Positions 1 to 11,700 of a stretch of DNA of 64,000 nucleotides are shown piece by piece. Numbering within the stretch: the stretch's first letter is position 1; each line of letters starts with the position of its first letter. The notes beneath the pieces were generated by a model. That model made no database searches. It was not told where the DNA came from and was given only the letters and a program-made list of their open reading frames with translations. The position numbers and the translations under genes were made by a program. The DNA comes from Amoebophrya sp. A120 (Eukaryota; Sar; Dinophyceae; Syndiniales; Amoebophryaceae), in contig CAJINV010000001.1 in NCBI GenBank assembly GCA_905178155.1, positions 10,404,240-10,468,239 on the forward strand. The letters run 5' to 3'.

Positions 1-1
1 T

Positions 2-661
2 GGACGTGGAAGAGTTCTTGACAGCGAGGAACCCCTGTTCTCCTCTCGCTGGAAGCGCGTTTTCGGAGCCGGCTTCGAGGAAGAGACTAAGGCCTTAATT
101 TTCAGTCCCAAGCGAGATTACGCTCGAGTGATACTCAAGCACGTCGTGCAGAAAGGCAAGGAGGTTGCAGTTCCTGCCTTCTTTGCTACTCTTGAAGCGG
201 AGTACATTGGGAAGACAGCACTGCTGAAAAAATTTTGGGGAAACAAATTCGATCGAGACGACCACTTTGGCTCCAGTTTTGCGGACGAATTCTTAGACCC
301 CATTGTCGCTCGCGGTCCCGGACCAGCAAAGGCAATTCGAAGGACACTTACGGTGGACATACGCACCCCCGTGTTTCGCTTTCTCGGGTACTGCCGGGAG
401 CTCCAGGAGATGCTGAACAAGGACTTGGCTGTGAGTTACGACATGAAGCACATTATGCACCCCCTGGAGCGAATTTCCGATGCGTTTCTGAAAAGAAGAG
501 ACATTTTGGAAGAACTCGACGAAGCTGGCATTTTAGCGCTCATGCGTACCCGATTCGACAAAATGACACGGCCGACAGCTCCGGAATGGCTAGAGGGGAA
601 GACGCTTCAATGGTCAGACATCCAAACGGCCCTCTGCGACGTCTTCAAGCCCAAGTCGTAA
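2..661 (+). CDS. 3' exon of an unknown protein (partial, runs off window start)
   Basis: An open frame runs from base 2 to a TAA at 659-661 and stays open at the window edge, so this is the last exon or the tail of a larger gene. About 219 residues are visible. The sequence is mixed alpha-helical in character, with charged and aromatic residues (for example FWGNKFDRDDHFG, then FRFLGYCRELQEML and MRTRFDKMTRP), no low complexity, and ends in a natural looking C-terminus FKPKS. An ATG at 128 exists in frame but the reading frame continues upstream of it without a stop, so I do not use it as the start. I recognise no domain. The antisense frame at 118-420 is a shadow. Codon use looks like that of the other genes here. 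Function is unknown. Confidence 0.6.
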   Translation, partial: GRGRVLDSEEPLFSSRWKRVFGAGFEEETKALIFSPKRDYARVILKHVVQKGKEVAVPAFFATLEAEYIGKTALLKKFWGNKFDRDDHFGSSFADEFLDPIVARGPGPAKAIRRTLTVDIRTPVFRFLGYCRELQEMLNKDLAVSYDMKHIMHPLERISDAFLKRRDILEELDEAGILALMRTRFDKMTRPTAPEWLEGKTLQWSDIQTALCDVFKPKS

Positions 662-1919
662 ATCGGGAGGGCTGTGTGGTGTTTTCGCGGGCGTTCGTAG
701 TTGTTTTCTCCGTCGTCTTGCGATTGCTCCGCGGCAAGTACCTTTCGGAATCGAACTCGGCTGCTTTTTGACTTGAAAGAAAAGCATCTCCATCTTCTGA
801 CCCTGCACGGAGTTGTATTCCGAAATCAAAGCAGGCCAGGTTCAGGTTGTTGTACTTCCAGTCAATAGACAAGAAGACGACGCAATAAACCTAAACAAAG
901 TAGAGGAGCTTTCTTTTGTCTCTTGCTGTTCCTGTTTGTCAACACTTTCCTCGTACGATGGATCCTGCCACAAGGAAGTGCGACACTGGTTGAACACAAA
1001 ATCAAAATCGCAACATTCACGTTGCGGTTGTGTATTCAGCTCCTTCGGACCGTTTGTCATATCTTGTGAAGGACGTTTTCGTTTTTTTTGACTTTCATTT
1101 TTGGCGGAAGCACGAAGAGGAAGGTTAGATGCTACCGCGAGTGGTCGTGTGTGTGTGATATTCTGGAACAACCGTTTGTCTTTGTGGCATCTAGAATGTG
1201 TGTTGAGCTTGCCGATCAAGGTCTGTTTCTTTTTTTCTTTTCGCAAAGAACTGTGATCATAGATATCGCGCGACCACCTTTATGTGACAGTTGCCTCTCC
1301 TTTTGTGGTCTCCGTTATTTCTAAAGGATCAAGCCTTTTTGAAATGCGAAACGTGTCAGCAGGCAGGATCAGGAAGATTATCCGCAACACCCAGCCTTTC
1401 CTTGTTTAGTTTTACAGTCAAAGACAATCACAATAGTTTTCGTTGTTGTCATAGCAACTTCCGAAATTTTCTTGCTGCTGTTTGCGAAAACGAAATTTTC
1501 AATTGATATTTTTTCCTGCGAGGTCTTCTTTTCTGTTTTTATTGCTATTGGCACACATACCGCAAGCGCAACCCTGCTGCATTCAAGGCGGCCGGGTAGC
1601 ATATGGATATTGAATTTTCATTCGGCCGACTCTTGTATATTCTTTTTTTTTTTTAATTGACATTTGCACTTTGTTTTTTTCTCTTCTGACTACAACGTGT
1701 TGTTCGGCGTTGCCGACCTCTACATAGGCAGAGACTTCGTGGACCAGCTGCCTTCATACTCATTGGGTTGCTCGACCTCGACGGACTTCATCTTCTAACA
1801 GACGGGACTAAAAGCCAGCACGACGTTTTGGAGGAGCATACCACGACCACCCTCAACAAGCAGTGCAACCGACAGAGCAGTAGCTCTTTTTCTTTGTGCA
1901 GAAATTATAAGGCGCGGCG
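662..1919. other. Intergenic region, no gene seen
   Basis: T-rich, with homopolymer runs of T on the + strand (around 1083, 1228 and 1640) and only short frames without protein character. It separates the unknown gene ending at 661 from the kinase gene. The last 100 bases before 1920 probably hold the kinase 5' leader, but I see no defined promoter motif. Confidence 0.5.
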
Positions 1920-4900
1920 ATGCTACCTTCTTCTCAGTCCTCCTCTTCAGCGTCCGCTTCAGCTTCGTCGAGTGCGCAGGCCGCGGCTGCATCGCAGCAC
2001 CAGGGCCGTGATCAAGCAAAAGGAGGCGAGGATGACTTTCTCTTGCCGCACAAACACCCGTTGGTCGAAGATCTCCCGGCGGGAATTAAAGGGTATAGAA
2101 TAGCTGAGTGCTGTAAATAGTTAGGTGTTGATTTTGGTCGTCCGACGCCAGCAACAGTTTGCTATGACCAGTGCACTTGCAACGCCGTGAACTCGATCGA
2201 TCAGAAATGATTCCGGATTCGGCGTTTTGTGAACATGAACTAGATTGGCATTGAGATCCTCGCTGCTCCGCTTCCGGATTTGGAAGAAAATATTGCATGG
2301 AACAATGATGTAATACTCTCACAATCTGCAGCTTCCTTCTTGAACATATTCACTACAGCCACGCTTTTTTTGCGCGCGAGAAGAGGTTTATTCCAATTTA
2401 CGTTCCCTTCCTGACGCGAGAAATCGAAGCAACGTGAACTTCGTAAACAAGCTGTCCAAGTTCGATTTCCTCACCACCAAGGCAGATAACACTGCGAATG
2501 GACAAGTCTACGCAGCGGTACTTGAGTCTCATTCCGGTGCGACGTGCCACGTCGCAGTGAAAACCTTCCGAAATCCCTTCAAAGGCGCTTTGGATGATGA
2601 AAAAAAGCAAAAGGCGAAGGAACAGGCCGATGTGGAGGACCGCGTTGAGGAGGACGACGACGAGGACGAGGACGACGAAGAAAATAAGAAAGGTACAATG
2701 AGGATTCATCTGATATAGCAGCCTCTTGCTAGTCCTCTCCTAGTATTCCGAAAAAAATAAAAAAATGCCAGAACCAAAAGTAGTCAGATGAGGACGATCA
2801 TCGACGCTGCAACTATGTAGACACAGACAAAGAAGAGAAATTGCTAACCTGATCGATACACGGCGTTCTGTTACGTGCGTTCAACTTTGTTCTTTTCCAG
2901 ATGGCGACGACCATACCCGGATGCTGACGGAAATCGACTTCGCGTCGGCACTGTCGTTGGGAAAGGCCGGGGGTAATCCCGCTGGCTTTTTCTTTGCTCA
3001 ACCCGTCGCGGTGTGGACCAGCGCAGACGTTTACCCAAAAAGAATACGGATCGCAGACGTCGACCAGACGGATCGCTATGCCAAGCGTCGTGACTTGCCA
3101 TCCCAGGTCTGCGTTGCCTTTCGGAAAGAGGCTCCACCTCCAACTGCTGTCTTCGAAAAGGGTTCCAGCACGGTCGAAACTGCGACTCGGTACTGTTCGT
3201 AGCGATGAAGTGATAACGTATAAATTTACCTTCAAAAAAGTGCAGCATGGGGATTCTTGATTCGTTTTTGTTTGTTTTCCTCCTATTCTCGACTGGAAAG
3301 TGCCCAGACAGTTTTCCTCGCAGAAAACTCGACAGTGCCCAGACAGTATCTCGCCCACCTAGAGGCAAGCACCAATGTTGTTTTCCTCGTATTCCATACT
3401 TCTTTTCGCACTTGTTAGTTCCTATGTGTTGTGGCCCTGAAGACGCCTTTCTTCTGCCCTAGTACGGTCGCATATCGATACGCAATGGATTCCTGTTGCA
3501 GGTATCTTGCTGGGATCATATTGACGTGCGCCGCAGCAATCGAGTTCTTCACCAACCACGACAAAACCGACTTCTTCATCGTGGTCATGCGTGACCTGAA
3601 GATCGGTAACATTCTGCAAGCCGGCGAGCGTGCGCAGGAACTCTTGACGCCCGAGGAGCGCCAACGGCTTACCGTGATGGACGGCCAGATCGAGCTTCCT
3701 CATTTAGTCCATTGCGACTTCGCGTGCTATAAGGAGCTGAAAGTGCCGCAGACCGGAACGAAGCGGGGACTCATAAAAAGAAACCAAGCTTCGAAAGAAG
3801 CGGAAACGGGGTCAACTTTTAATGCCGCGCCGGAATTCCTGGAAAATGACAATGATGAGACAGAGAAAAACCGGAAGCCGTGGCTCGGGCCGAAATCCGA
3901 TTGCTACTCCATGGGAAAAATCCTCTTAGCGGCGGTGCACACTTTCGTCTCCGAAGCAGAGGATTTTGACGAAGTAAGTGAAGACGTGCAGGAGGCCCCT
4001 GTCAATGCTAGGTATTTTGCCCGCGCCTTATGGGCAAAAGGCAACCTGCCGCAAGTCTGCAAGGAACTCGGTGGTGAGGACCTCGAGCGGTATTTTTTTA
4101 TGTCAAATTACAATTGCTTAAAAAAGCTACTTCTCCACCAATACATAAAGATTCCAGCAGGTGGTCTCCTCGGGATACTTATCTACATCTAGCCGGAATT
4201 GGCTTCTTGTTACGGGGAAGGGGTCATCTTTCGCCATTTGGCTTTGCGAACAAAAGTCTTACTTCTTGCTACATCAAAAATAGAAGCATTGTAAATTATT
4301 CTTTGTTTTGTAGGCATGAAAAATTGAATAAGCAAAACAACCCTGCAGTTTCGCCAAACGGGTGATCGCAAACCCATACAACCCGCTGCAAGATGAGGTG
4401 CTGGACGAGGCTGTGAAGAAGAAACTCGACGCCAAAGCCAAGGAAGTGGCAAAAAATGTGAAAACGTTTGTCCAGATGAAAGTGGAGGATGATGCCACAT
4501 GCAAAGACGAAGTGGCAAAGCTGAAGTCAGCTGTGGTCACGATCCTTGTGAAGAGCCTCGCAATCGAAATGACCGATCGCCCCGGTCCGGAGGAAATCTT
4601 TGACGGTTTGCAGGTACGTACCTGTAATTGTAAGCTACTTACTAGATTAACTCATTCACGGATGTCATGCTATTGTTCCTTTGCACTGCTACTATCTCAC
4701 CTTTGCGTCGTCCCTGTGCATGCACCAGAAATAGAAGGCTGCTAAGACCAACACACTCCCTTTTCGTCGGCCGCAGCGAGTCGAAAGCGGCACGAAGAAA
4801 TCAGTTTTTGACTACGTGCACGACGGGTACTCCCCGTATTACTGTTTTTCTTTCGTTCTTTCCAGGTATCCGAAACTTTGACACGGGAGCTTCCAGCTAT

Positions 4901-5264
4901 GAAAGAATACCTCGATTTAGTACGAAACTCGGCTGTTGCGGAGAAAGACAGGTCTGTGCCGGCTCTGCGAATCAAACTCGCGAAATCACTTGCGGTGCTT
5001 AACGAAAACGGGGGTGGCTACTTCACCAACAAGTTGTCGACGGCGCCCTCTCAAAAGGTTTTCCCTTTCTCCGAACCGCCCCCTGGTGATAGTAGGGAGA
5101 ATACTTTCCCTTTCGTCAGCAAGACAAACAAGCGCAAGTCAACTAACTCCAACAAGAATTTTTACGACATGAATGACGATGACGAGGATGACTCCCCGGG
5201 AAAGCAAGCAGAAATAAGACGGACCGCCGCATTGATAAGAAAAAGAAATCAAAACTTGAAGTAA
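1920..5264 (+). CDS. Divergent protein kinase, six exons
   Basis: Likely Ser/Thr-type protein kinase. Proposed exons are 1920-2092, about 2421-2692, 2901-3189, 3502-4089, 4349-4613 and 4866-5264; they sum to 1986 nt, giving 661 residues. The first intron's acceptor is uncertain (2421 or 2430); the others have GT-AG ends and matching phases. Residues 1-55 are Ser/Ala-rich. The N-lobe has GQVYAAV and the beta3 lysine in HVAVKTF (K105), followed by an acidic Glu/Asp run. The catalytic loop reads MRDLKIGN (D276) where HRDLKxxN is usual, and the metal-binding motif reads CDFA (D317) instead of DFG. The F-helix SDCYSMG follows, then RPGPEE. The tail (last about 130 residues) is basic with an acidic patch, MNDDDEDDSPGK. 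Lys and both catalytic Asp are present, so it may be active despite the variant motifs. Substrate and family are unknown. Confidence 0.8.
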
Positions 5265-5500
5265 AAAAATACAAGCGAAGATGAAACTCCAGTCCGTGCA
5301 ATCAGTATCACTGCTGTACCTACTGAATACAAAATCAACATCAAGCAGAGTTTGTACCTTGATTTTCCAATACGTCGCTACGCTCCCGCTCGAGCTGCCT
5401 CGTCTGGTTTTTAAAGTTCAAGGTGGCATGCATCAACTCTTTTTTCAATGTCCACTACGGCCGAATCGACTTTCAGTTGTGATTTCTCTAGGGATAACGG

Positions 5501-6001
5501 ATGTCAAATGTCCAAGTTCTATGGGGGACTGCCAAGGTGGAGGCTGACGGCTATCTTCATGTCAACAAAATTACCAATGCAAACGACGAGACGAAGAAGT
5601 CCGTGAAGGAATTGAAGTTGCTGAATCTCTCGAGTTTCACGGTTGCTGGAAGCGAGGATAAGAACTTCAAACCGTCCCGCTTCCTGACAAAAGTAGGTGG
5701 CCAGGGCGACTTATGGTACCACTGCGATTCCCGTAACGACAAGAACAGTGTACAAGCTGCATTGGGCGGTGGTCACAACGTTCAGAAATTGACCTACTGG
5801 TATGTAAATTGAGGATTCGCTTGGCTCCGTTTTTTCACTAACGTCTGGCTCTAGTCGTTTGATTTTGTAGAGCCACCTTATAGTTCATCATCAGTTCTTG
5901 CGTTAACGTCGTCCATGCTGCATTTCCGCCCTCGACATCAATAAATATGATTCACATTCAGCATCTGGATCTCTAACAATGAATACCAAAATCAGGATTG
6001 A
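5501..6001 (+). CDS. Small uncharacterised two-exon gene
   Basis: The ATG at 5501 follows in-frame stops. Exon 1 is 5501-5799, with donor GTATGT; exon 2 starts at 5962 after TTCACATTCAG and reaches a TGA at 5999-6001. The total is 339 nt, or 112 residues. The protein is soluble, with Lys/Asn-rich stretches, a Gly-rich patch (KVGGQGDLWYHCD, ALGGGHNVQKLTY) and a likely beta-rich fold. I do not recognise it. An alternative frame through exon 2 (MNTKIRIDIEVFNADK up to a TAA near 6106) also looks protein-like but does not join in phase with the GTATGT donor. It could mean a different splice form, a frameshifted copy or chance. It sits between the kinase gene and the satellite. Confidence 0.45.
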
Positions 6002-7006
6002 CATCGAAGTCTTCAACGCGGACAAGGTTGCGGAGCACCAACGCGTAGCTGACATTTCCGCGCCGGTGATTTTCCAGTTCGACGCGAGTCGTGGCGCTGC
6101 CTAAATCCAGATTTAGGACGCGGCGCTCCGTCTCGGCTGCCAGCAAGCGGCGTGGAACGTCCAATCTCCAGAAAGTCAAAGTAGCAACATAATGGATAGA
6201 TATAACTACAAGATTTAGTTTTCATCGTAAAAATCGTAGACCTCCTCGACCATATTTTTGACACGGCTCTGTTATTGTTCTCTGCTAGTGGGATTGTGAT
6301 TTTTACAATGCATATCGACACTAGCGGGCGCGCACGCGGATGACCGATAATTATTTCCACCTCGTGACTTTTTTTATTAACTTCTCGCACAGACATACAT
6401 GTTAGTGTTACACGACGAGTCAGTGGTGCCCCTTGATGACACGACTACGAAACTGCATATGGAATGCAGCAGCTCCGCTGAAGACGTGAAGCTGGTCGTA
6501 CATCGTAGCTTTGTGAAGCTGGCAGACTGCAGCTGCGCAGCCGAAGCCGTGCCTCTGTCTTTACAACTCGTATGTCTATTCAACTTGTATGTATTCCGGA
6601 GAGTAGTCTCTCCACCTACAGTTTTCCGCCGTCACCGATTTACTGCTTAGAAAGATTTTCTTTTTTTCCGATTTCCATGTAGGTACGTTTTTTTTTTGAA
6701 TTCCAATTTCACTCTTTCTAGTTTTTCCACCAGTTCTAGACATTTCGGTTTCGCGCAAGTCAATTATATAAAGAAGCAAATAATACTTTACTGCTCGCTC
6801 CAGAGTAGCTGTAGGATTGCAATCATGATGATCATGATGTTTTTTTTAAAAAAGGCCATGGAGAAGAAGGAAGTAGAGCCGTCGTCGAGCCCAGCACGAT
6901 ATAATAATCATCAAGGTTCTGTCAACAGCAACAGCATCAATCTCGATCGAGCCAAGAACCGGAACGCAAGGCAGGGCCCCCGACGCAGACTGGGACGACT
7001 TTTGGC
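6002..7006. other. Unresolved region before the satellite
   Basis: No complete gene. A frame at 6399-6650 follows a pyrimidine-rich stretch ending in CAG at 6392 and has some protein character (VLHDESVVPLDDTTTK). It may be an isolated exon or a decayed piece. The bases from about 6830 to 7006 lead into the satellite and contain a short purine-rich tract; its open frames are continuous with the satellite and are not evidence of coding. Confidence 0.3.
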
Positions 7007-8086
7007 CGTCCGACGGCCGTCGGACAACTTTGGGTCGTCCGACGGCCATCGGACAACTTTGGGTCGTCCGACGGCCGTCGGACAACATTTGGCCGTCCGA
7101 CGGCCGTCGGACAACATTTGGCCGTCCGACGGCCGTCGGACGACTTCTGGCCGTCCGACGACCGTCGGACGACTTTTGGCCGTCCGACGGCCGTCGGACA
7201 ACTTCTGGTTGTCCGACGGCCGTCGGACAACATTTGGCCGTCCGACGGCCGTCGGACAACTTTTGGTCGTCCGACGGCCGTCGGACGACTTTTGGCCGTC
7301 CGACGGCCGTCGGACAATATTTGGCTGTCCGACGGCCGTCGGTCCGACGGCCGTCGGACGACTNGCCGTCCGACGGCCGTCGGACAATATTTGGCTGTCC
7401 GACGGCCGTCGGTCCGACGGCCGTCGGACGACTTTTGGCCGTCCGACGGCCGTCGGACAACATTTGGCCGACAACATTTGGCCGTCCGACGGCCGTCGGA
7501 CAACTTCTGGCCGTCCGACGGCCGTCGGACAACTCTTGGCCGTCCGACGGCCGTCGGACAACTCTTGGCCGTCCGACGGCCGTCGGACAACTCTTGGCCG
7601 TCCGACGGCCGTCGGACAACATTTGGCCGTCCGACGGCCGTCGGACAACATTTGGCCGTCCGACGGCCGTCGGACAACTTCTGGCCGTCCGACGGCCGTC
7701 GGACAACTTCTGGTTGTCCGACGGCTGTCCGACGGCCGTCGGACAACATTTGGCCGTCCGACGGCCGTCGGACAACTTTTGGCCGTCCGACGGCCGTCGG
7801 ACAACATCTGGCCGTCCGACGGCCGTCGGACAACATCTGGCCGTCCGACGGCCGTCGGACAACTGTCGGACAACATTTGGCCGTCCGACGGCCGTCGGAC
7901 AACATTTGGACGGCCGTCCGGCGGCCGTCGGACGACTTTTGGGCCGTCGAACGACTTTTGGCTGTCCGACGGCCGTCGGACAATTTTTGGCCGTCCGACG
8001 GCCGTCGGACAACTTTCGATCGGCTGCCCGGCGGCCGTCGGACGACTTTCGATCGGCTGTCCGACGGCCGTCGGACAGATTTTCGG
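7007..8086. repeat. 29-bp palindromic tandem satellite with an internal N
   Basis: Roughly 36 tandem units of about 29 bp. Each carries the perfect 18-bp palindrome GTCCGACGGCCGTCGGAC followed by a variable AACATTTGG/AACTTCTGG/GACTTTTGG spacer. Some units are truncated (around 7345, 7470, 7720 and 7865) and the last ones diverge (GATCGGCTG variants near 8020-8060). A single N at 7364 is flanked by two near-identical copies of about 50-69 bp (7312-7363 and 7381-7432), which suggests an assembly join of uncertain length. Because the unit lacks stops in most frames, long frames appear on both strands; I regard all of them as artefacts. The unit could extrude as a hairpin. No transposon features are seen around it. 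Confidence 0.95.
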
Positions 8087-8797
8087 GTTGGGCAACCAAA
8101 GCCAAAACCAAAAGTCGTTCGACGGCCAAAATAAGCTCGGAGTGTTGTCTAACAGCCGACAGTTTAATGTCCGGCGGCCCGCAACTTAACAAAAGAGGAG
8201 GTAGCATTGATGTTCATGCGTTTCGGTATGCGTATGCACAGCACGCAGGAGAAGCGCGCCGGCCGGCATATCTGCATTTCAGACGAGAAATTGCTTGCAA
8301 AACATCACTCTGTGATAACGTGAAATGCCCTACGGTTCAATGAATTGTGTATATGAATACGCTGCACAGTCCAGGGCTCCAAGTAGTGATATACCAAACT
8401 TTACGTAGAAGAAACAAAACCAAAATCCTATTGAGATGAAATGACGCACGCTGCGACAGAACACGAGAGATGACTGTGGTGGAACGTTTTCTGTGTTGCC
8501 TCTGCCTGTCCCGCTTAACAGGGACACACTTAAGTACGTAAATTACGCAGGCGCTCTCTCTTGCTCCTCTTTTATCTTCTCAACAATCTCACTATCGCTA
8601 CAGCTTCTACACCATGCAACTAAAAAGTTAGTGCCAACTAATATTGAGTGCGACAAGCGCGAGCGCAAATGAAGTGTTGTGAGTCCTCTCAAAGATATCG
8701 GCGGCGAACATCATGACGCCGTAGAACTAGAAGGAAGACGAAGGTGGAAAGACGCAGGCAAGATTCTCCACAAAAATCTCACAGCGACGTATATATA
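8087..8797. other. Intergenic region, no gene seen
   Basis: Transition out of the satellite and the 5' flank of the AAA+ gene. Only short frames without recognisable content. No defined promoter signal. Confidence 0.4.
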
Positions 8798-11700
8798 ATG
8801 TGGCTGAAATCGTCGGGAGTTGTCTTCTTGGTGTTTGGCTTCCGCTCGACGTCCGCCGAAAACTTCGTCCACCTGATCGCTCCCGCGGACGTGCGCAAGG
8901 ATGGCGGGCTCAAATTTCGAGCCAATCTCCCGGTCCCGGACACGGTTGAGGAACTGAAACAAAATTTCCGTGCGGCGCACCTGGAGCGCCACGGACCCCC
9001 AGGCTACGATGAGTTTGACTTTTTCAGCACCCGCTTGGAGGAAGTGTTGCTCAGCGTGGACCAGCTGGAAGACGGCGACGAGCTCCGACTTTTTCGTAAA
9101 CGCGGCACCCAAGCCCAACTCAGTCAAGCCCAGCAGGCTTCCGGGGCTGCCAGTGGCGGGACTGCAGGAGCAGTTGGTACTAGCGCGACGGGCGCTGGGG
9201 CGGCGAAGGGCAATGTGCCGGCGGCGACACCGCAAGCTTCTAAAAATGGGCGGAAAGATGCGGGCTCAGACGTCGCAAACACGAAGAAAGACGCGCCATC
9301 CAACAGTACAAGCTCCCCCACTTCTCTCTCCGCGCGGGTTCAAGCACCCAATGCTCTATCCGTGACGCTTCCCGACGCCTCTTCCCCGTTCTACGTGTCC
9401 GAACTGCTCTACATGCTGACACGCCCGCAGCTTTCCGATGCAGACCGAGATTTGGTTCTTCGCAGCCTCCGCGACGCGCAGCTGTCTGATTTTCAGCGAA
9501 AGCAGATCCTTGAGGACTTCCCCGTTACAGACTCAGTGTGTCAAGAGAGTTCCGATTCCTCTTTCCGGGAGTTTGCTACTGCGTACGTTCATTTGAATCC
9601 GAGTGCCCGGGGTATCCTCCTGCTGGCTGACTGCGACCCCACATTTCGCGAATCGCTCGTACGTGCCCAGTTTGCCCGGCAGTGGGAGCAATATGGAAGT
9701 TTGCTGAGTGCTGGACAAGATGCCTCGGAAGGTCAGCCTGACACAGATCAAGGTGCGGACGCCGCGCAGTCGACCTTTTTCCCGGGCTACATCGGACAGG
9801 GTGAAGCGATGCGAATGGTCAAGCCTCTTGTCTTGGAGCAGATGCTCGGTCGGCGCATCTCTGACGCGCCGCTGTCGTTTTTGTTTCTCGGCCCGTCTGG
9901 AGTGGGGAAAACCGAGCTGGCACGCAAGGTCGCAGAGAAAATTCACTGTCCAACAGCAGTAGAAAGTGCAAGTGGATCATCGCACCAGCCACACCACCCC
10001 AATTCATCCCCCTGCAACATCAAATCTCTGACCCAGTCCGGGAAATTCGTGGAGTTTAAGATGGGTAACTACCGCAACGAGGAGCAGTTCACGAGCTGGA
10101 TCGGGGTCCCGGACGGCGTCAAGGGGTCGGACGGGAAGCTCAGCGAGGTGCTGATGCAAAACCCAGACGCCGTGATCTACCTGGATGAAATCGAAAAAGC
10201 CATCTCCACCGCGGGGGACTTGCTTCTTGCGATGCTGGACAACAAGGGGAGCGTCCAGGTGGCCAAGACCGGCCAGCACATCAGCACGGTGAAGGCGACT
10301 TTCATCTTGAGCAGCAATTTGGCGACGAACGACATTTTGCAGGTCTGGTCTTACTACCCGCGCCTGCCCTACGAGCAGAAATACGCAAAAATATTGGAGA
10401 AGATCGACCCGGCGCTGGCGCAAAGCAAGATGTTCGCTCGTCCCGAGGTGCGCAACCGGATCGCCGCGATCGTGCCGTTTACGCCCTTTCTGCACAACGA
10501 GGTGCGACAGGTGATCTTACTGGAGCTGCAAAAGTTGCGGAAATCCTACAAAAGATCCGCGGGGTGGGGCCGTCCCAACATCGTGTGGACGGAGGAAGTC
10601 GTGGAGCTGTTTGCCGATCCGGTTCGTAACGTGCACTTCGAAAACGCGGTCTCCAAGGGAAATTTGCGCGAGCTGATCCGGTTTCTCGAGCAGTCTGTCA
10701 ACCGGGCACTGAACACGGCGAAGGACTGCGAAAATCCGAAGTGCGACCTGTTGCAGACCGGACCGACAATTTGTCGTCCGAAAGCGTCCGATCTCTTCTC
10801 CGGCGCGAGCGACAACTATGTTCTCGATGTCGACCCGCGGACGAAAACGCAGATCGTTGCGAACTCGGTCCCGGTGACCATTCGGGAGGCCTTTGTGTTC
10901 TGCGAGCTTTCCCCCCCGGAGCCGACCTTGTCTGAGGCGTTCTTCGGCGCAGCAGGGCCTGACGCGCCATCACTACTGGAGAATCCGTCGAAGTGGTTTT
11001 CCAATTTGTTTTACGACGCCCCGCAAAAGCGTCCGGCTATCATGCGACCAGGTAAGCAACCGCTGGGCTCAGCGAGTAGTTCATCCGCGTATCATGATCA
11101 CAGAGCTGCGCGTCAACCACAAAGAGTTTCAACATCGAGCTCTTCGCCTTCATCTGCGAGTTCTTCCGCAAGCGGGTCCTCTTCTGCAGCGACGTCCAGC
11201 AGGTACGAAACGGAGATGGATTACGCCTATGACCGGCTGTGGACCTTTCTCTTCGAGTACCAGAAATCTTTTTCGATTGCCGTTGCCTGGATTTTTTTCT
11301 TCAGCATCGGCTTTTGGTCTGCGGCCATCGCGTTTGCGGTGTTGAACTACGGAATTCTGCCACTATCCTACCTCGCGTACACGACCTGGCGGTCGCTGCC
11401 GCCCTCCGTGCAGCACGTGGTCATGGCCGGCGGGCGGGTCATCGGGCAGATTGGCAAGCAGGCTGTCCGCCGATTCGACATCAGCTTCATGCTTTTGCTG
11501 TTCCTCGAGTACCGATTCGGGCTGTGCCGCAAAGTTTTCTTCCAGCTGGTGCTACCCGTGCTGCGCATCATGTTCCGGAATTTCAGGACCCACCTGAAAA
11601 ATTTGCGCTCCACGGGGGCGGACGCGCTTGCAATAATCAACGACGGCGGGGAAGTAGGAGGTGGGATGAAAAGAAGAACTGAAGATAACACCACCGGTAT

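Noticed and set aside
7007-8086. CRISPR array
   Set aside because: The spacers are repetitive, the unit is palindromic and contiguous, and the genome is eukaryotic.
6696-8343. Very long frames on both strands
   Set aside because: They arise from a stop-free 29-bp repeat; the translations are pure repeats and all frames are open.
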